DNA from: Streptomyces griseoruber
GTDB taxonomy: Bacteria; Actinomycetota; Actinomycetes; Streptomycetales; Streptomycetaceae
Assembly (NCBI RefSeq): GCF_001514205.1
Contig: NZ_KQ948763.1
Location: 702,802-750,654, forward strand
DNA: 47,853 nucleotides
Direction: 5' to 3'
Under the pieces are notes generated by a model. The model was given only the letters and a program-made list of their open reading frames with translations. It did no database searches and was not told the DNA's origin. How positions within the stretch are numbered: position 1 is the stretch's first letter; each line of letters begins with the position of its first letter. Shown here one piece after another: positions 26,473 to 35,920 of the stretch. The position numbers were made by a program, and so were the translations under genes.

Positions 26473-29145
26473 TCACACCACCGTGCAGCTCTGATCACCC
26501 AGCTTGAACGCCGTCGGTTTGCCGTTCGAGCCCGTCCAGCTGCCCGTGAAGCCGAAGCTCACGGAGGCGCCCGCCGCCACGTTGGCGTTCCAGGTGACGT
26601 TCTTCGCGGTCACCGCCGTACCGGACTGGGTGTAGTCGGCGTTCCAGAGCTGGGAGACCGTCTGGCCGTTGGGGAAAGACCAGTTGAGGCTCCAGCCGGA
26701 CCACGCGCTCGTGCCCGTGTTGGCGAGTTTCACGTCCGCCTGGAAGCCGCCGGACCACTGGTTGGTGATCGTGTACGTCACCGCACAGGCCCCGGTTGGG
26801 GTGGGATCCGTACCGCCGCCACCGTCGCCGCCCCCGCTTCCGCCGCCGCTCGGGTCGGAGGTGTCGCCGTAGATGACTCCCCGGCCGTTCGTCGACACGT
26901 ACACCCGACCGTAGACACGCGGGTCACCGGTGATCGCGGCGCCCGTCCAACCCCACTGGTGGGCATCGTCGTTGATGCGGGTCCAGGTCACGCCCTTGTC
27001 GGTCGAACGGAAGATCCCGCGCACACCGGCGATCTTCGCGCTGGTGTAGAGCGTCTGGTACGAGGCACCGGTCGCCGCCTTCCCGAAGCCGATGGTGTCG
27101 GCCTGCTCGACCCCCGACAGCTTGGTGAACGTCGCGCCGGAATCGGTGGAGTGCCACAGCCCGTACGCCCCGTCGCTTGCCCCGCCGGCCAGCCACACGT
27201 CGCCCTTCGTACCGGGAAGCGCCTTGAAACGCACGCTGTCCCCGCTGGGCAGGCCCGTCGCCGACGACGCGGTGAAGGTCGCCCCGCCGTCCGAACTGAC
27301 GTATAACTTGCCGGACTTGAAGCCGTAGAAGGTCTTGGGGGCGACCCGGTCCGACTCGACGATCGCACCGGAGGGGATCCCGCTCGACGCCTGCCACGAC
27401 GTACCGAAACCGGTTGTGTACTGCACCCCGGTGCCCGCCGGACTCCACACGAACCGGCTGCCGTCCGCCGCCGCGGCCACCGTCCCGCCGCCGCTCACCC
27501 CCGAAGGATCCGTCCCGGCGAACCAGTTGGCCCCGTTGTCCGTCGAGAACGCCACATGCGGGCCCGAGTCCAGATCGCCGACCCGGACCACCGTGTTCGG
27601 GCTGGTCTCCGCGAAGTCCAGACTGGTCGTCGTCGTGAAGTTCGGCGAGGTGAACATCATCGACGGCACCTTCGTCAGATCCGTGTGCCGGAAACCGCCG
27701 ACGTCACCGAGTGCGCTGAGCAGCGGCGCGCCGGTCGGGGGAGAGGCCAGGTCGTTGACCGCCGTCTCCTCCAGCCCCTGCACCATCGGCTTGACGGTGA
27801 ACTGGCCGCCGCTGTCCCAGTTGGTGAGGTTCTCCGTGCCGTAGACCGTCGCGCCCGTCCCGTACATCATGCGGGCGGAGTTGAACGGGTCGATCTCCAA
27901 CGCCTCGGTCATCCAGCCGAGTTTGGGCGCCTGCTCCGGCGGCGACGGGTTCGCGCCCCAGGTCAGCCACGGCGACGAGGAGACATCCATCGTGAACCGG
28001 TTCGCACGGTTGGGATACGAGGTGTAGTCCCATGCCTTCGTCCAGGTCCCGCCGCTGTCCGTGGAGCGGAAGATCTGGGTGTCGGGCCACCAGGAACTGT
28101 ATGCGGTCGCCATCACGGTGCCGGGTTTCTGCCGGTCGACCGTCAGCCCGCTGAAACCGTAGTAGGTGTCGGCCTCCGCCACCGGGCTGATGTCCGTCCA
28201 GGTCCCGGTCGCCGTCGCGTACCGCATCAGCCGGCCCTTGCCGCCGTCGTACGGACCGCCCTTGTCGCTGTATGCGATGTACAGATAGCCGTTGACGGTA
28301 TCCAGTACACCCTTGTGCGCCAGATAGCCCGTCGGCTGCCCGGCCAGCCGCGACCAGGTCGCCCCCGCGTCCGTCGACCGGTACACCGCGTTGTCCTTGT
28401 CCGCGACCCCGACGTAGATCGTCTTCGTCGCCGTACCGGACGTGCCCGTCGACTCGTCGAAGGTGACCCAGACGATCCCCTGGTTGTCGCTGGCGTACCC
28501 GCTGGTGTCGCTGGGATCCTGTACGTAGGTGCCGACATTGGGGAAGTTGCTCACCTGCGACCAGGTGACCCCCGAGTCCGTCGACCGCCACAGCCCCTTG
28601 CCGCTCGGCGCGCCGAGGTACAGCACGCTGTTCCGGTTCGGGTCGACGGCGAGCCGCTCACCCATGCCCCGGCCGGGCATGTTCCCGCCCAGCTTGAAGG
28701 GGAGATCCGTCTTCTGCCAGCTGGCGCCCCGGTCCCCGGACCGCAGGACGGCGCCGTTGCCCGGGTCCCAGCTGTTGGTGTACGTGCCGACCGCCGCGTA
28801 CACCTTGTTCGGGTCGACCGCGTCGGAGGCCAGGCTCACCACGCCGGTGTGCCCCCAGTCCGCCCAGCCGACCGAGTCCAGCAGCGGCGTCCAGGTCTTG
28901 CCGGACTCCTGCCAGCGGTAGGCGCCGCCGATGTCGGTGCGGGCGTACGCGAGGTTCTTCTCCTTGCGGTTGAAGACGATGCCCGGGACGAAGCCGCCGC
29001 CGTCGATCCGGGCGTTCTTCCACGTGTACGACTCTGCGGCCAGCGTCGCCTCGGGGGTGGGGCCGGCGGCCAGTGCGGGCGGGCCGCCGGCGAGCAGGCC
29101 GGCGGCGAGCACCAGCACAGCCGTCAGAATGCGCTTTCTTCGCAC
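26473..29145 (-). CDS. Secreted GH74 xyloglucanase with C-terminal CBM2
   Basis: This encodes 890 residues. I chose GTG 29145 because AGGAAGGA lies 8 bp upstream and the signal peptide (RRKRILTAVLVLAAGLLAGG) then starts at once; an in-frame ATG at 29172 would add nine residues. The GH74 double seven-bladed propeller shows many BNR/sortilin-like repeats (RSTDSGVTWS, RSTDAGATWS, RSTDSGGTWT). The family catalytic aspartates should be those in YARTDIGGAYRW and in GDVGGFRHTD. A Gly/Ser/Pro linker leads to a CBM2 from about 795 to the end (Cys...Cys pair, QWSGGFQADV, NWSFPNGQ). The enzyme cuts xyloglucan, exposing cellulose. It lies downstream of GH48 on the same strand, separated by a terminator. 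Confidence 0.93.
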   Translation of the reverse strand: MRRKRILTAVLVLAAGLLAGGPPALAAGPTPEATLAAESYTWKNARIDGGGFVPGIVFNRKEKNLAYARTDIGGAYRWQESGKTWTPLLDSVGWADWGHTGVVSLASDAVDPNKVYAAVGTYTNSWDPGNGAVLRSGDRGASWQKTDLPFKLGGNMPGRGMGERLAVDPNRNSVLYLGAPSGKGLWRSTDSGVTWSQVSNFPNVGTYVQDPSDTSGYASDNQGIVWVTFDESTGTSGTATKTIYVGVADKDNAVYRSTDAGATWSRLAGQPTGYLAHKGVLDTVNGYLYIAYSDKGGPYDGGKGRLMRYATATGTWTDISPVAEADTYYGFSGLTVDRQKPGTVMATAYSSWWPDTQIFRSTDSGGTWTKAWDYTSYPNRANRFTMDVSSSPWLTWGANPSPPEQAPKLGWMTEALEIDPFNSARMMYGTGATVYGTENLTNWDSGGQFTVKPMVQGLEETAVNDLASPPTGAPLLSALGDVGGFRHTDLTKVPSMMFTSPNFTTTTSLDFAETSPNTVVRVGDLDSGPHVAFSTDNGANWFAGTDPSGVSGGGTVAAAADGSRFVWSPAGTGVQYTTGFGTSWQASSGIPSGAIVESDRVAPKTFYGFKSGKLYVSSDGGATFTASSATGLPSGDSVRFKALPGTKGDVWLAGGASDGAYGLWHSTDSGATFTKLSGVEQADTIGFGKAATGASYQTLYTSAKIAGVRGIFRSTDKGVTWTRINDDAHQWGWTGAAITGDPRVYGRVYVSTNGRGVIYGDTSDPSGGGSGGGDGGGGTDPTPTGACAVTYTITNQWSGGFQADVKLANTGTSAWSGWSLNWSFPNGQTVSQLWNADYTQSGTAVTAKNVTWNANVAAGASVSFGFTGSWTGSNGKPTAFKLGDQSCTVV

Positions 29146-29227
29146 GGTGGGGGTCCTTCCTCGCGAAGCCATGTGTGCGGGGGGAGGTGCGGGAAGTACG
29201 ACGTGCCGGGTGCGGGATGCGCCACTA

Positions 29228-29261
29228 CCGGGCGGCCCCCATGCGGGAAGGGGCCGCCCGG
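29228..29261 (-). terminator. Hairpin terminator downstream of GH48
   Basis: CCGGGCGGCCCC (29228-29239) pairs perfectly with GGGGCCGCCCGG (29250-29261) across a 10-nt loop, starting 27 bp beyond the GH48 stop. GH74 therefore probably has its own promoter in 29146-29227, where I see no CebR box. Confidence 0.8.
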
Positions 29262-29288
29262 CGCGGTACGCGGAGCGTTAGCGGGGAC

Positions 29289-32204
29289 TTATTCGAGGAG
29301 CTCCGCGTACGAGCCCATGGCCAGGGCGATGTCGGCCTGGGCCCAGAACCGGTGGTACGTGAACACGGGCGCGGCACCGCCCGCGAGATAGCTCTCGATC
29401 TTCGACCACGCCGGGTCGTTCTTGTAGAAGGAACGCAGCGAGGTGAAGGTCGAGGAGGAGCTGATCGTGTCGCCGTTCGGCATCTTCCCGCTCCAGCCGC
29501 TCGGGACGTACACGCCGTCGTCGAAGCGGTTGTAGTCGGCGCGGGTCTCGGGGACCGCGATGCCGAGGGCGTCCTGGTAGTTGGTCCACATGCCGTCCAG
29601 GAGCGCCTTGGCGGTCGTCTTCGCCTCCGTGTCACCGGACCTGGCGGCGTAGTACGTCAGGGTCTTGGCGTACGCGGCGGCCACGCCGACGTCGTTGGTG
29701 TAGTCGGCGACGGTGACGTGAAGTCCCGTGTTGGCACCGGGACTCGAGGCGTTCCAGGTGTCGGGCTGGCCCGACCACTGGAGGGTGGAGGGGATCAGGA
29801 AGGTGCCGTCCGGGTTGATCGTGGTCTTGGACAGCGCCCAGTCGACCCACTTGTCGAGGACCGTCCTGGCGGCCGTGTTCCCCGTCTGCTGGTAGTACTC
29901 GGCGACCCGCTCCATCGACCAGGCCTGGAACCCGAACCACTGGTTGGACGGCGGGTCGTGGTAGACGGGCTGCTGGTCGTAGTACATGCCGTAGAAGGTC
30001 GACGTGCCGGACGGGGGAGTGGCGTAACGGCCGGCCCAGCTGTTGGTCGCACCGCCCGCGATGGCGCCCTCGCTGGACTGCAGCCAGCGGTAGAACTCCA
30101 TCTGCCGGGTGAGGGACTTGGCCCAGTCCGACTGCCCCGTCGCCGACTTGGGCTTGAGGTCGGCGTAACTGCTCAGCGCGTAGGCGGCCAGGGGGTTCTG
30201 GTAGCCGCCGTGGGTGTGGCTGGAGCCGATGCGCCAGGCCCAGCCGGCGCTGGTGTCCGTGGCGCCGCCCCAGGCGTAGTACCAGGACAGCAGATAGTGC
30301 GAGGCGTCCTTGCCGGTGCCGGCCGCGCACGCGGTCGGACCGACACAGTTGCCGATCTTCTTGAAGTACTTGTCGTACATCGCATACCGCAGATAGTCGC
30401 CCATCTTCGCGGCCTTGCCGACGGTCGCCGAAACGTCACCGCCCTTGCCCTGCGCGGTCGCCCAGACGTCCGCCCAGTACGCCGCCTGCACCGCCCGCGC
30501 GTCGGCGTCCGGGGCATTGGTGTACTTCCACTGCTTGGCGTAGGACGAGTCGCCGGTGAACAGGTCCAGATACCCGTTCGTGCCGCCGTACTTGAAGGCG
30601 TCGCAGGTCGGCTGCGGAACCGTCTCCCACACCGACTCCTGCGCACCGCGCTGGAAGGTGTTGATGTACGACGGTCCGGTCGCGGTCGGGCCCGCCTCGC
30701 ACTTGCCGGGCTCGTTGCCGTAGCCGTAGACGTTGTCGACGTCCTGCAGCCAGTGCATACCGTAGACGTCGTCCGTACTGTATGCGGTCTTCAGTTCACC
30801 GGCTATCGGATCCGATCCCACCGACACACCCGTGTCCAGCCTCGCCGGATACTCGTTCGGCGTGTCCAGCTCCGGCGCGTACGTCGCCGGTTTCGACGCG
30901 TTGTAGAAGGAGTTCGTCGGCTGGTCGGCGTGGGTGGGGATCATGTACTTCTCCATGATGTCCCACGCGCCGTTGAACTTGGTCCAGTCGCCGGTGATCT
31001 TGCCGTACATGGCCTGCAGCCAGAGAAGGTAGCTGTAGGCCTCGGACGTGGTCTCGTGGCCCTGGTCCGGCGCCTCGACGATCAGCGTCTCCACGGAGTG
31101 GTAAGGGATGCCCTCGGGGGAGAAGTAGCCGTTCGCCGGGTTGGTGATCTTGCCGTAGAGGTCCAGGAACCGCGCGTCGTACACCTTGCTGCCGGCGATC
31201 TCGGTGACCGTGACCGACGCCTTCGCGTGTCCGGTGGCCGTCGACTCGAAGACGGCCGCGCCGGTGCCGGAGGCGTTCGCGGTGACGGTCACCTTCTGGG
31301 CGGTGCTCCAGTTCGACGGGGTGAAGGTGAGCGAGGCGCCCCCGGTCACCGTCAGACCCGTGTTGCCGCTGACCCGGGCGGTCGTGACGGTCACACCGGC
31401 CGACGGCTGGGTCGACAGCTTCACCTCGTAGGTGCCGGTCTTGCCCTGCTGCACCGCCAGCTGGTTGGTGGAGGCGACCACGGCCGGTCCCGAGGCGACC
31501 GTGATGCCGACCGGCGTCGACGAGCCCGACGCGCCCAGACTGTCGTAGGCCTTCGCCACCAGTGAGTGACTGCCCACCGACAACCCGGAGGCCGACAGCG
31601 TGTACGGCGCGGTCGTGTCCGTGCCCAGCAGGGTCGTGTCGTCGTAGAACTCGACCTTGGTGACGGTCGCGTTGTCGGCGGCCGCGGCGGTCGCCGCGAG
31701 CGGCACCGCGTTGCCCTGGGTGTAGACGGCGCCCGCCGCGGGGCTGGTCAGCACGGTGACCGGCGGCTGGTGCGCACCGGTGCAGGTGGTGCCGTTGATC
31801 GCGAAGGCGGCGGGCGCGGTGTTGGTGCCGCTGTAGGTGAACTGCGCGCCCGTGCTCACCGCGGCGCCCGCCGCGATGGTCCCGTTGTAGGTGGCGTTGT
31901 TCACCGTGATCTGCTGGCCGGACTGCGACCAGGTGCCGTTCCAGCCGTTCGTCAGCTTCTGGTTGCCCGTGTAGGCGTACGTCAGGGTCCAGCCGCTGAT
32001 GGGATCGCTGCCGCGGTTGGTGAGGGTGAGGTCGGCGGTGAAGCCGGAGCCCCAGTCGTTGGTCTTGTAGTCCACGCTGCACTGGAGCGCCGCCGCCTGG
32101 GCGGGCGTCGGGAGCGTGCTCAGCATGGCGAAGGGAAGCGCGAGGGCCGCGACTACGGCGGTCCACAGGCGCCGCGTCGGGCGACGTCTGCGTACGGGAT
32201 CCAT
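29289..32204 (-). CDS. Secreted GH48 exocellulase with N-terminal CBM2
   Basis: This encodes 971 residues. Signal peptide 1-38 ([19 protein letters not shown], cleavage at AQA); CBM2 at about 40-142 ([31 protein letters not shown], closing Cys); an Ig/FnIII-like module at about 148-235 ([33 protein letters not shown]); a second beta-module to about 338; then the GH48 catalytic domain to the end. The catalytic glutamate should be in [22 protein letters not shown]48 enzymes are processive cellobiohydrolases acting from reducing ends and are normally the most abundant cellulase. ATG 32204 has AAGGAGG upstream. The promoter carries a perfect CebR box. Confidence 0.95.
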   Translation of the reverse strand: MDPVRRRRPTRRLWTAVVAALALPFAMLSTLPTPAQAAALQCSVDYKTNDWGSGFTADLTLTNRGSDPISGWTLTYAYTGNQKLTNGWNGTWSQSGQQITVNNATYNGTIAAGAAVSTGAQFTYSGTNTAPAAFAINGTTCTGAHQPPVTVLTSPAAGAVYTQGNAVPLAATAAAADNATVTKVEFYDDTTLLGTDTTAPYTLSASGLSVGSHSLVAKAYDSLGASGSSTPVGITVASGPAVVASTNQLAVQQGKTGTYEVKLSTQPSAGVTVTTARVSGNTGLTVTGGASLTFTPSNWSTAQKVTVTANASGTGAAVFESTATGHAKASVTVTEIAGSKVYDARFLDLYGKITNPANGYFSPEGIPYHSVETLIVEAPDQGHETTSEAYSYLLWLQAMYGKITGDWTKFNGAWDIMEKYMIPTHADQPTNSFYNASKPATYAPELDTPNEYPARLDTGVSVGSDPIAGELKTAYSTDDVYGMHWLQDVDNVYGYGNEPGKCEAGPTATGPSYINTFQRGAQESVWETVPQPTCDAFKYGGTNGYLDLFTGDSSYAKQWKYTNAPDADARAVQAAYWADVWATAQGKGGDVSATVGKAAKMGDYLRYAMYDKYFKKIGNCVGPTACAAGTGKDASHYLLSWYYAWGGATDTSAGWAWRIGSSHTHGGYQNPLAAYALSSYADLKPKSATGQSDWAKSLTRQMEFYRWLQSSEGAIAGGATNSWAGRYATPPSGTSTFYGMYYDQQPVYHDPPSNQWFGFQAWSMERVAEYYQQTGNTAARTVLDKWVDWALSKTTINPDGTFLIPSTLQWSGQPDTWNASSPGANTGLHVTVADYTNDVGVAAAYAKTLTYYAARSGDTEAKTTAKALLDGMWTNYQDALGIAVPETRADYNRFDDGVYVPSGWSGKMPNGDTISSSSTFTSLRSFYKNDPAWSKIESYLAGGAAPVFTYHRFWAQADIALAMGSYAELLE

Positions 32205-32265
32205 GGTTCCGGTTCCTCCTTGCGGCTCTAAGCGGTGGGGGGAGGAGCAACAAGCCCTGAACCAG

Positions 32266-32279
32266 TGGGAGCGCTCCCA
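32266..32279. promoter_or_regulatory. CebR operator (perfect palindrome)
   Basis: TGGGAGCGCTCCCA is the known 14-bp CebR box of actinomycete cellulase genes; CebR is a LacI-family repressor released by cellobiose or cellotriose. It lies 62 bp upstream of the GH48 start and overlaps the last base of the -10 element, so binding should block initiation. Confidence 0.93.
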
Positions 32280-32307
32280 TAGTGGGGAAAGGGGTGAAGG
32301 CGGTCAA
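32279..32307 (-). promoter_or_regulatory. GH48 promoter, TTGACC-17-CACTAT
   Basis: On the minus strand TTGACC (32302-32307) and CACTAT (32279-32284) are separated by exactly 17 bp, a good sigma-70-type core. Initiation would fall near 32272, inside the CebR box. Confidence 0.75.
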
Positions 32308-32319
32308 GGTGCTTGAAGA

Positions 32320-32335
32320 GTCGAAAACATTCGAC
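32320..32335. repeat. GTCGAA-N4-TTCGAC palindrome in the cellulase intergenic region
   Basis: This is a perfect 6+6 bp inverted repeat with an AT-rich 4-bp spacer, midway between the GH48 and GH5 starts. It may be a second operator for the divergent cellulase promoters. The regulator is unknown. Confidence 0.4.
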
Positions 32336-32407
32336 GCGAGAAGTTGAGGGAAAGTCAGCGTCTCCCCTGTTCTTTGCCAGCGCTTGGCGCTAGCTTCGAA
32401 ACACCAG

Positions 32408-32421
32408 TGGGAGCGATTCCA
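32408..32421. promoter_or_regulatory. Imperfect CebR box upstream of GH5
   Basis: TGGGAGCGATTCCA matches the CebR consensus at 12 of 14 positions, 47 bp upstream of the GH5 ATG. It should give weaker repression than the GH48 box. Confidence 0.75.
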
Positions 32422-32468
32422 TCAGTCGACGCGTCCGTCACGACGCGCTGAGCTGCAAGGAGTCGCTC

Positions 32469-33959
32469 ATGCGACACCCCCCTCGTTCAATCCTTTTAGC
32501 CGTCGCCGGCACGGTCGCCCTCGGGACGGGCGTGACCCTGCCGGTCATGACGGCGCAGGGAGCCACGCCCGCGTGCACGGTGGAGTACTCCGTCACCGGC
32601 CAGTGGGACGCCGGCTTCCAGGGCGCGGTGCGGATCACCAACAACGCGGCCGCCGTGAGCAGTTGGACCCTGACCTTCGACTTCGCGAACGGGCAGAAGG
32701 TCACCCAGGGCTGGAGCGCCAAGTGGTCCCAGTCGGGTACGGCCGTCACCGCGGCCAACGAGAGCTGGAACGGTTCGCTCGGCACCGGCGTGAGCGTCGA
32801 CGCGGGCTTCATCGCGTCGAAGGGCGCGACGAACGCCGTGCCGACGACGTTCCGGCTCAACGGCACCCCCTGCAACGTCGACGGCGGCTCCACCCCGACG
32901 CCGACCCCCACCGCGACGGCCACCACCCCGCCCGGCACCGGTGACGCACCACCCCGGCTGCACGTCTCCGGCAACAAGCTCGTGGACGCCGACGGCCGCA
33001 CCCGCCGGCTGCTCGGCGTGAACCGGTCCGGCGGCGAGTTCATGTGCGTCCAGGGCCGCGGCATCTGGGACGGACCGGTCGACGACACGGCCGTCCAGGC
33101 GATCGCCGACTGGCACGCGAACACGGTCCGCATCCCGCTCAACGAGGAGTGCTGGCTCGGCCTGTCGAACATCAACTCCGCCTACGGCGGCGCGAACTAC
33201 ATCAACGCCGTCAAGGACCTGGTGGCCCGCGTCAAGGCGCACGGCATGACCCCGGTCGTCGAACTGCACTGGACCTACGGCCAGTACACCGGCAACTCGG
33301 CCGGCTGCGCGGACGTGCACGCCAGTTGCCAGAAGCCGATGCCCGACATGCAGTACACCCCCGCGTTCTGGACGTCGGTCGCGAACACCTTCAAGAGCGA
33401 CCAGGCGGTCGTGTTCGACCTGTTCAACGAGCCCTACCCGGACCGCGCGACCTCCACGACCACCCAGGCCTGGCAGTGCTGGCGGGACGGCGGCACCTGC
33501 CCCGGCATCGGGTACGAGGTCGCCGGTATGCAGGATCTCGTCGATTCCATACGGTCGACCGGCGCCCGCAACGTGATCCTCGCCGGCGGCCTCGCCTACT
33601 CCAACGACCTCAGCCAGTGGCTGACGTACAAGCCCACCGACCCGGCCGGCAATCTCGCCGCCGCCTACCACGTCTACAACTTCAACTCCTGCGCGAGCGA
33701 GAGCTGCTGGAACTCCACGCTCGCCCCCGTCGCCGCCCAGGTGCCGCTCGTGGCGGGCGAGATCGGGGAGAACACCTGCTCGCACGCGTTCGTCGACCAG
33801 GTCATGAAGTGGTTCGACGACCGTGACCTGTCGTACCTGGGCTGGACCTGGAACACCTGGGACTGCTCCTCGGGCCCGTCGCTGATCTCCAGCTACGACG
33901 GGACCCCCACCGCGTACGGCACCGGGCTGCGCGACCACCTGCGCGCCCTCGACGGATAG
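32469..33959 (+). CDS. Secreted GH5 endoglucanase with N-terminal CBM2
   Basis: This encodes 496 residues. Signal peptide 1-32 (SILLAVAGTVALGTGVTLPV); CBM2 at about 36-136 with its Cys pair and surface tryptophans (QWDAGFQGAV, GWSAKWSQSG); a Pro/Thr linker at 139-160; then the GH5 TIM barrel. The acid/base glutamate is E321 in FDLFNEPYP and the nucleophile is E431 in LVAGEIGENTC. GH5 cellulases cut internal beta-1,4-glucan bonds; a mannanase activity cannot be fully excluded. ATG start with AAGGAG upstream. The GH6 gene follows after 66 bp without an intervening terminator or CebR box, so the two are probably one transcript. Confidence 0.93.
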   Translation: MRHPPRSILLAVAGTVALGTGVTLPVMTAQGATPACTVEYSVTGQWDAGFQGAVRITNNAAAVSSWTLTFDFANGQKVTQGWSAKWSQSGTAVTAANESWNGSLGTGVSVDAGFIASKGATNAVPTTFRLNGTPCNVDGGSTPTPTPTATATTPPGTGDAPPRLHVSGNKLVDADGRTRRLLGVNRSGGEFMCVQGRGIWDGPVDDTAVQAIADWHANTVRIPLNEECWLGLSNINSAYGGANYINAVKDLVARVKAHGMTPVVELHWTYGQYTGNSAGCADVHASCQKPMPDMQYTPAFWTSVANTFKSDQAVVFDLFNEPYPDRATSTTTQAWQCWRDGGTCPGIGYEVAGMQDLVDSIRSTGARNVILAGGLAYSNDLSQWLTYKPTDPAGNLAAAYHVYNFNSCASESCWNSTLAPVAAQVPLVAGEIGENTCSHAFVDQVMKWFDDRDLSYLGWTWNTWDCSSGPSLISSYDGTPTAYGTGLRDHLRALDG

Positions 33960-34025
33960 GCGCCATCAGCAGCAAGGGACGTCAGGAACGGACAACACCC
34001 GCGACGGACAAGGAAACCCGCACTC

Positions 34026-35756
34026 ATGAGCCGTAGCAGAACAGCGATGCTCGCCGCGCTGGCGCTGGTCGCCGGCGCCTCCGGGACGGCACTCGCGGTG
34101 GTCCCGGGCGATCCGGGCATCGCCGCCATCCCCTGCACCGTGGCCTACACCGTGCAGAACCAGTGGGACACCGGCTTCACCGCCAACGTCACCGTGACCA
34201 ACAACTCGGCCGCGAAGACCAGTTGGTCGGTGAAGTGGGCGTACGCCGGGAACCAGAAGATCACCAACGGCTGGAACGCGAAGATCACCCAGTCCGGTAC
34301 GGCCGTCACCGCGAACAACGAGACCTACAACGGGACGCTGCCGAACGGCGGTTCGGTCAGCTTCGGCTTCCAGGGCTCCTACAGCGGCAGCAACGCGGTC
34401 CCGGCCTCGTTCACGCTCGACGGAGTCACCTGCAACGTCGACAGCGGCGGCGGCACCCCCACCCCCACCGATCCCGGTACCCCCACCGACCCGGGCACCC
34501 CGTCCACCAAGGTCGACAACCCCTACGCGGGCGCCAAGGTGTACGTGAACCCGGAGTGGTCGGCGAAGGCGGCCGCCGAGACGGGCGGCTCCCGCATCTC
34601 CAACCAGCCCACCGGCGTCTGGCTCGACCGCATCGCCGCGATCAACGGCACCAGCACCAGCATGGGCCTGCGCGCCCACCTGGACGCGGCCCTCGCCCAG
34701 AAGGGCAGCGGCGAGGAGGTCGTCCAGCTGGTCGTCTACGACCTGCCCGGCCGTGACTGCGCCGCCCTCGCCTCCAACGGCGAGCTCGGCCCGACGGAGA
34801 TCGACAAGTACAAGACGCAGTTCATCGACCCGATCGCGGCGATCCTCGCGGACAGCAAGTACGCCTCGCTGCGGATCGTCACCACCATCGAGATCGACTC
34901 GCTGCCCAACCTGGTCACCAACACCGGCAGCCGGCCCACCGCCACCGCGGCCTGCGACACGATGAAGGCCAACGGCAACTACGTGAAGGGCGTCGGCTAC
35001 GCGCTGAACAAGCTCGGCGCGATCCCCAACGTCTACAACTACATCGACGCCGGCCACCACGGCTGGCTCGGCTGGGACGACAACTTCGCCCCGTCCGCCC
35101 AGCTGTTCTACCAGGCCGCCACCGCGGAAGGGGCGACCGTGGACGACGTGCACGGCTTCATCACCAACACGGCGAACTACAGCGCCCTGAAGGAGAACAA
35201 CTTCACCATCAACGACAGCGTCAACGGCACCTCCGTACGCCAGTCGAAGTGGGTGGACTGGAACCGGTACGTCGACGAGCTGTCGTACGCGCAGGCCTTC
35301 CGCACCCAGCTGGTGTCCACCGGCTTCCGGTCGGGCATCGGCATGCTGATCGACACCTCCCGCAACGGCTGGGGCGGCACCGCACGCCCGACCGGCCCGG
35401 GTGCCACGACCAGCGTCGACACGTATGTCAACGGGGGCCGCTACGACCGCCGTATCCACATCGGCAACTGGTGCAACCAGTCCGGCGCCGGCCTCGGCGA
35501 GCGCCCGCAGGCCGCACCGGCCGCCGGGATCGACGCGTACGTGTGGATGAAGCCGCCGGGTGAGTCCGACGGCTCCAGCTCCGCCATCGCCAACGACGAG
35601 GGCAAGGGCTTCGACCGCATGTGCGACCCGACGTACACGGGCAACGCCCGCAACGGGAACAGCATGTCGGGGGCCCTGGCCAACGCTCCGCTGTCCGGGC
35701 ACTGGTTCTCGGCCCAGTTCCAGCAGCTGATGCAGAACGCCTACCCGCCGCTGTAG
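34026..35756 (+). CDS. Secreted GH6 exocellulase with N-terminal CBM2
   Basis: This encodes 576 residues. A signal peptide of about 24-34 residues; CBM2 at about 37-137 (TVQNQWDTGFTANVTVTNN, NGWNAKITQSGTAV, Cys pair); a linker of TPTDPG repeats at 143-160; then GH6. Catalytic-domain hallmarks are YDLPGRDCAALASNGE and TTIEIDSLPNLVTN, whose D291 should be the general acid, followed by IDAGHHGWLGW. The extra loop-forming insertions and the length match Cel6B-type non-reducing-end cellobiohydrolases rather than short endoglucanases. It complements GH48, which works from the other chain end. The ribosome binding site AAGGAAA precedes the ATG, and a strong terminator follows. Confidence 0.93.
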   Translation: MSRSRTAMLAALALVAGASGTALAVVPGDPGIAAIPCTVAYTVQNQWDTGFTANVTVTNNSAAKTSWSVKWAYAGNQKITNGWNAKITQSGTAVTANNETYNGTLPNGGSVSFGFQGSYSGSNAVPASFTLDGVTCNVDSGGGTPTPTDPGTPTDPGTPSTKVDNPYAGAKVYVNPEWSAKAAAETGGSRISNQPTGVWLDRIAAINGTSTSMGLRAHLDAALAQKGSGEEVVQLVVYDLPGRDCAALASNGELGPTEIDKYKTQFIDPIAAILADSKYASLRIVTTIEIDSLPNLVTNTGSRPTATAACDTMKANGNYVKGVGYALNKLGAIPNVYNYIDAGHHGWLGWDDNFAPSAQLFYQAATAEGATVDDVHGFITNTANYSALKENNFTINDSVNGTSVRQSKWVDWNRYVDELSYAQAFRTQLVSTGFRSGIGMLIDTSRNGWGGTARPTGPGATTSVDTYVNGGRYDRRIHIGNWCNQSGAGLGERPQAAPAAGIDAYVWMKPPGESDGSSSAIANDEGKGFDRMCDPTYTGNARNGNSMSGALANAPLSGHWFSAQFQQLMQNAYPPL

Positions 35757-35771
35757 GAACCGGCGCGGTCC

Positions 35772-35808
35772 CGTCCGGCCGCTCCCGCACTCGGGGAGCG
35801 GCCGGACG
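35772..35808 (+). terminator. Hairpin terminator after GH6
   Basis: CGTCCGGCCGCTCCC pairs exactly with its complement ending at 35808, a 15-bp stem with a 7-nt loop, starting 15 bp after the GH6 stop. It closes the GH5-GH6 unit. Confidence 0.9.
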
Positions 35809-35840
35809 CGGCGGATTCCGGGACCGGAGGAGCGAAATTT

Positions 35841-35855
35841 TTGCCGTCCCGGCAA
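35841..35855. promoter_or_regulatory. TTGCCG-N3-CGGCAA inverted repeat before the His-rich methyltransferase
   Basis: This perfect 6+6 bp inverted repeat follows a locally AT-rich stretch (GAAATTTT) 80 bp upstream of the start codon. It is a possible operator; the regulator is unknown. Confidence 0.35.
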
Positions 35856-35920
35856 CAATCATGGCCCTCGCGCGGTGCGTCGGAGCACTCTTGCGACACA
35901 CCGACGAGAGGCTGACCACC

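Noticed and set aside
27556..31565. Long plus-strand open frames opposite GH74 and GH48
   Set aside because: The minus strand encodes unmistakable GH74, GH48 and CBM2 domains over the same bases, and the plus-strand translations are Arg/Gly/Val-rich without motifs.
24089..35756. Cell-wall degradation cluster as a horizontally acquired island
   Set aside because: GC content, codon bias and operators match the surroundings and no integrase, tRNA or direct repeats flank it; such clusters are native to many streptomycetes.
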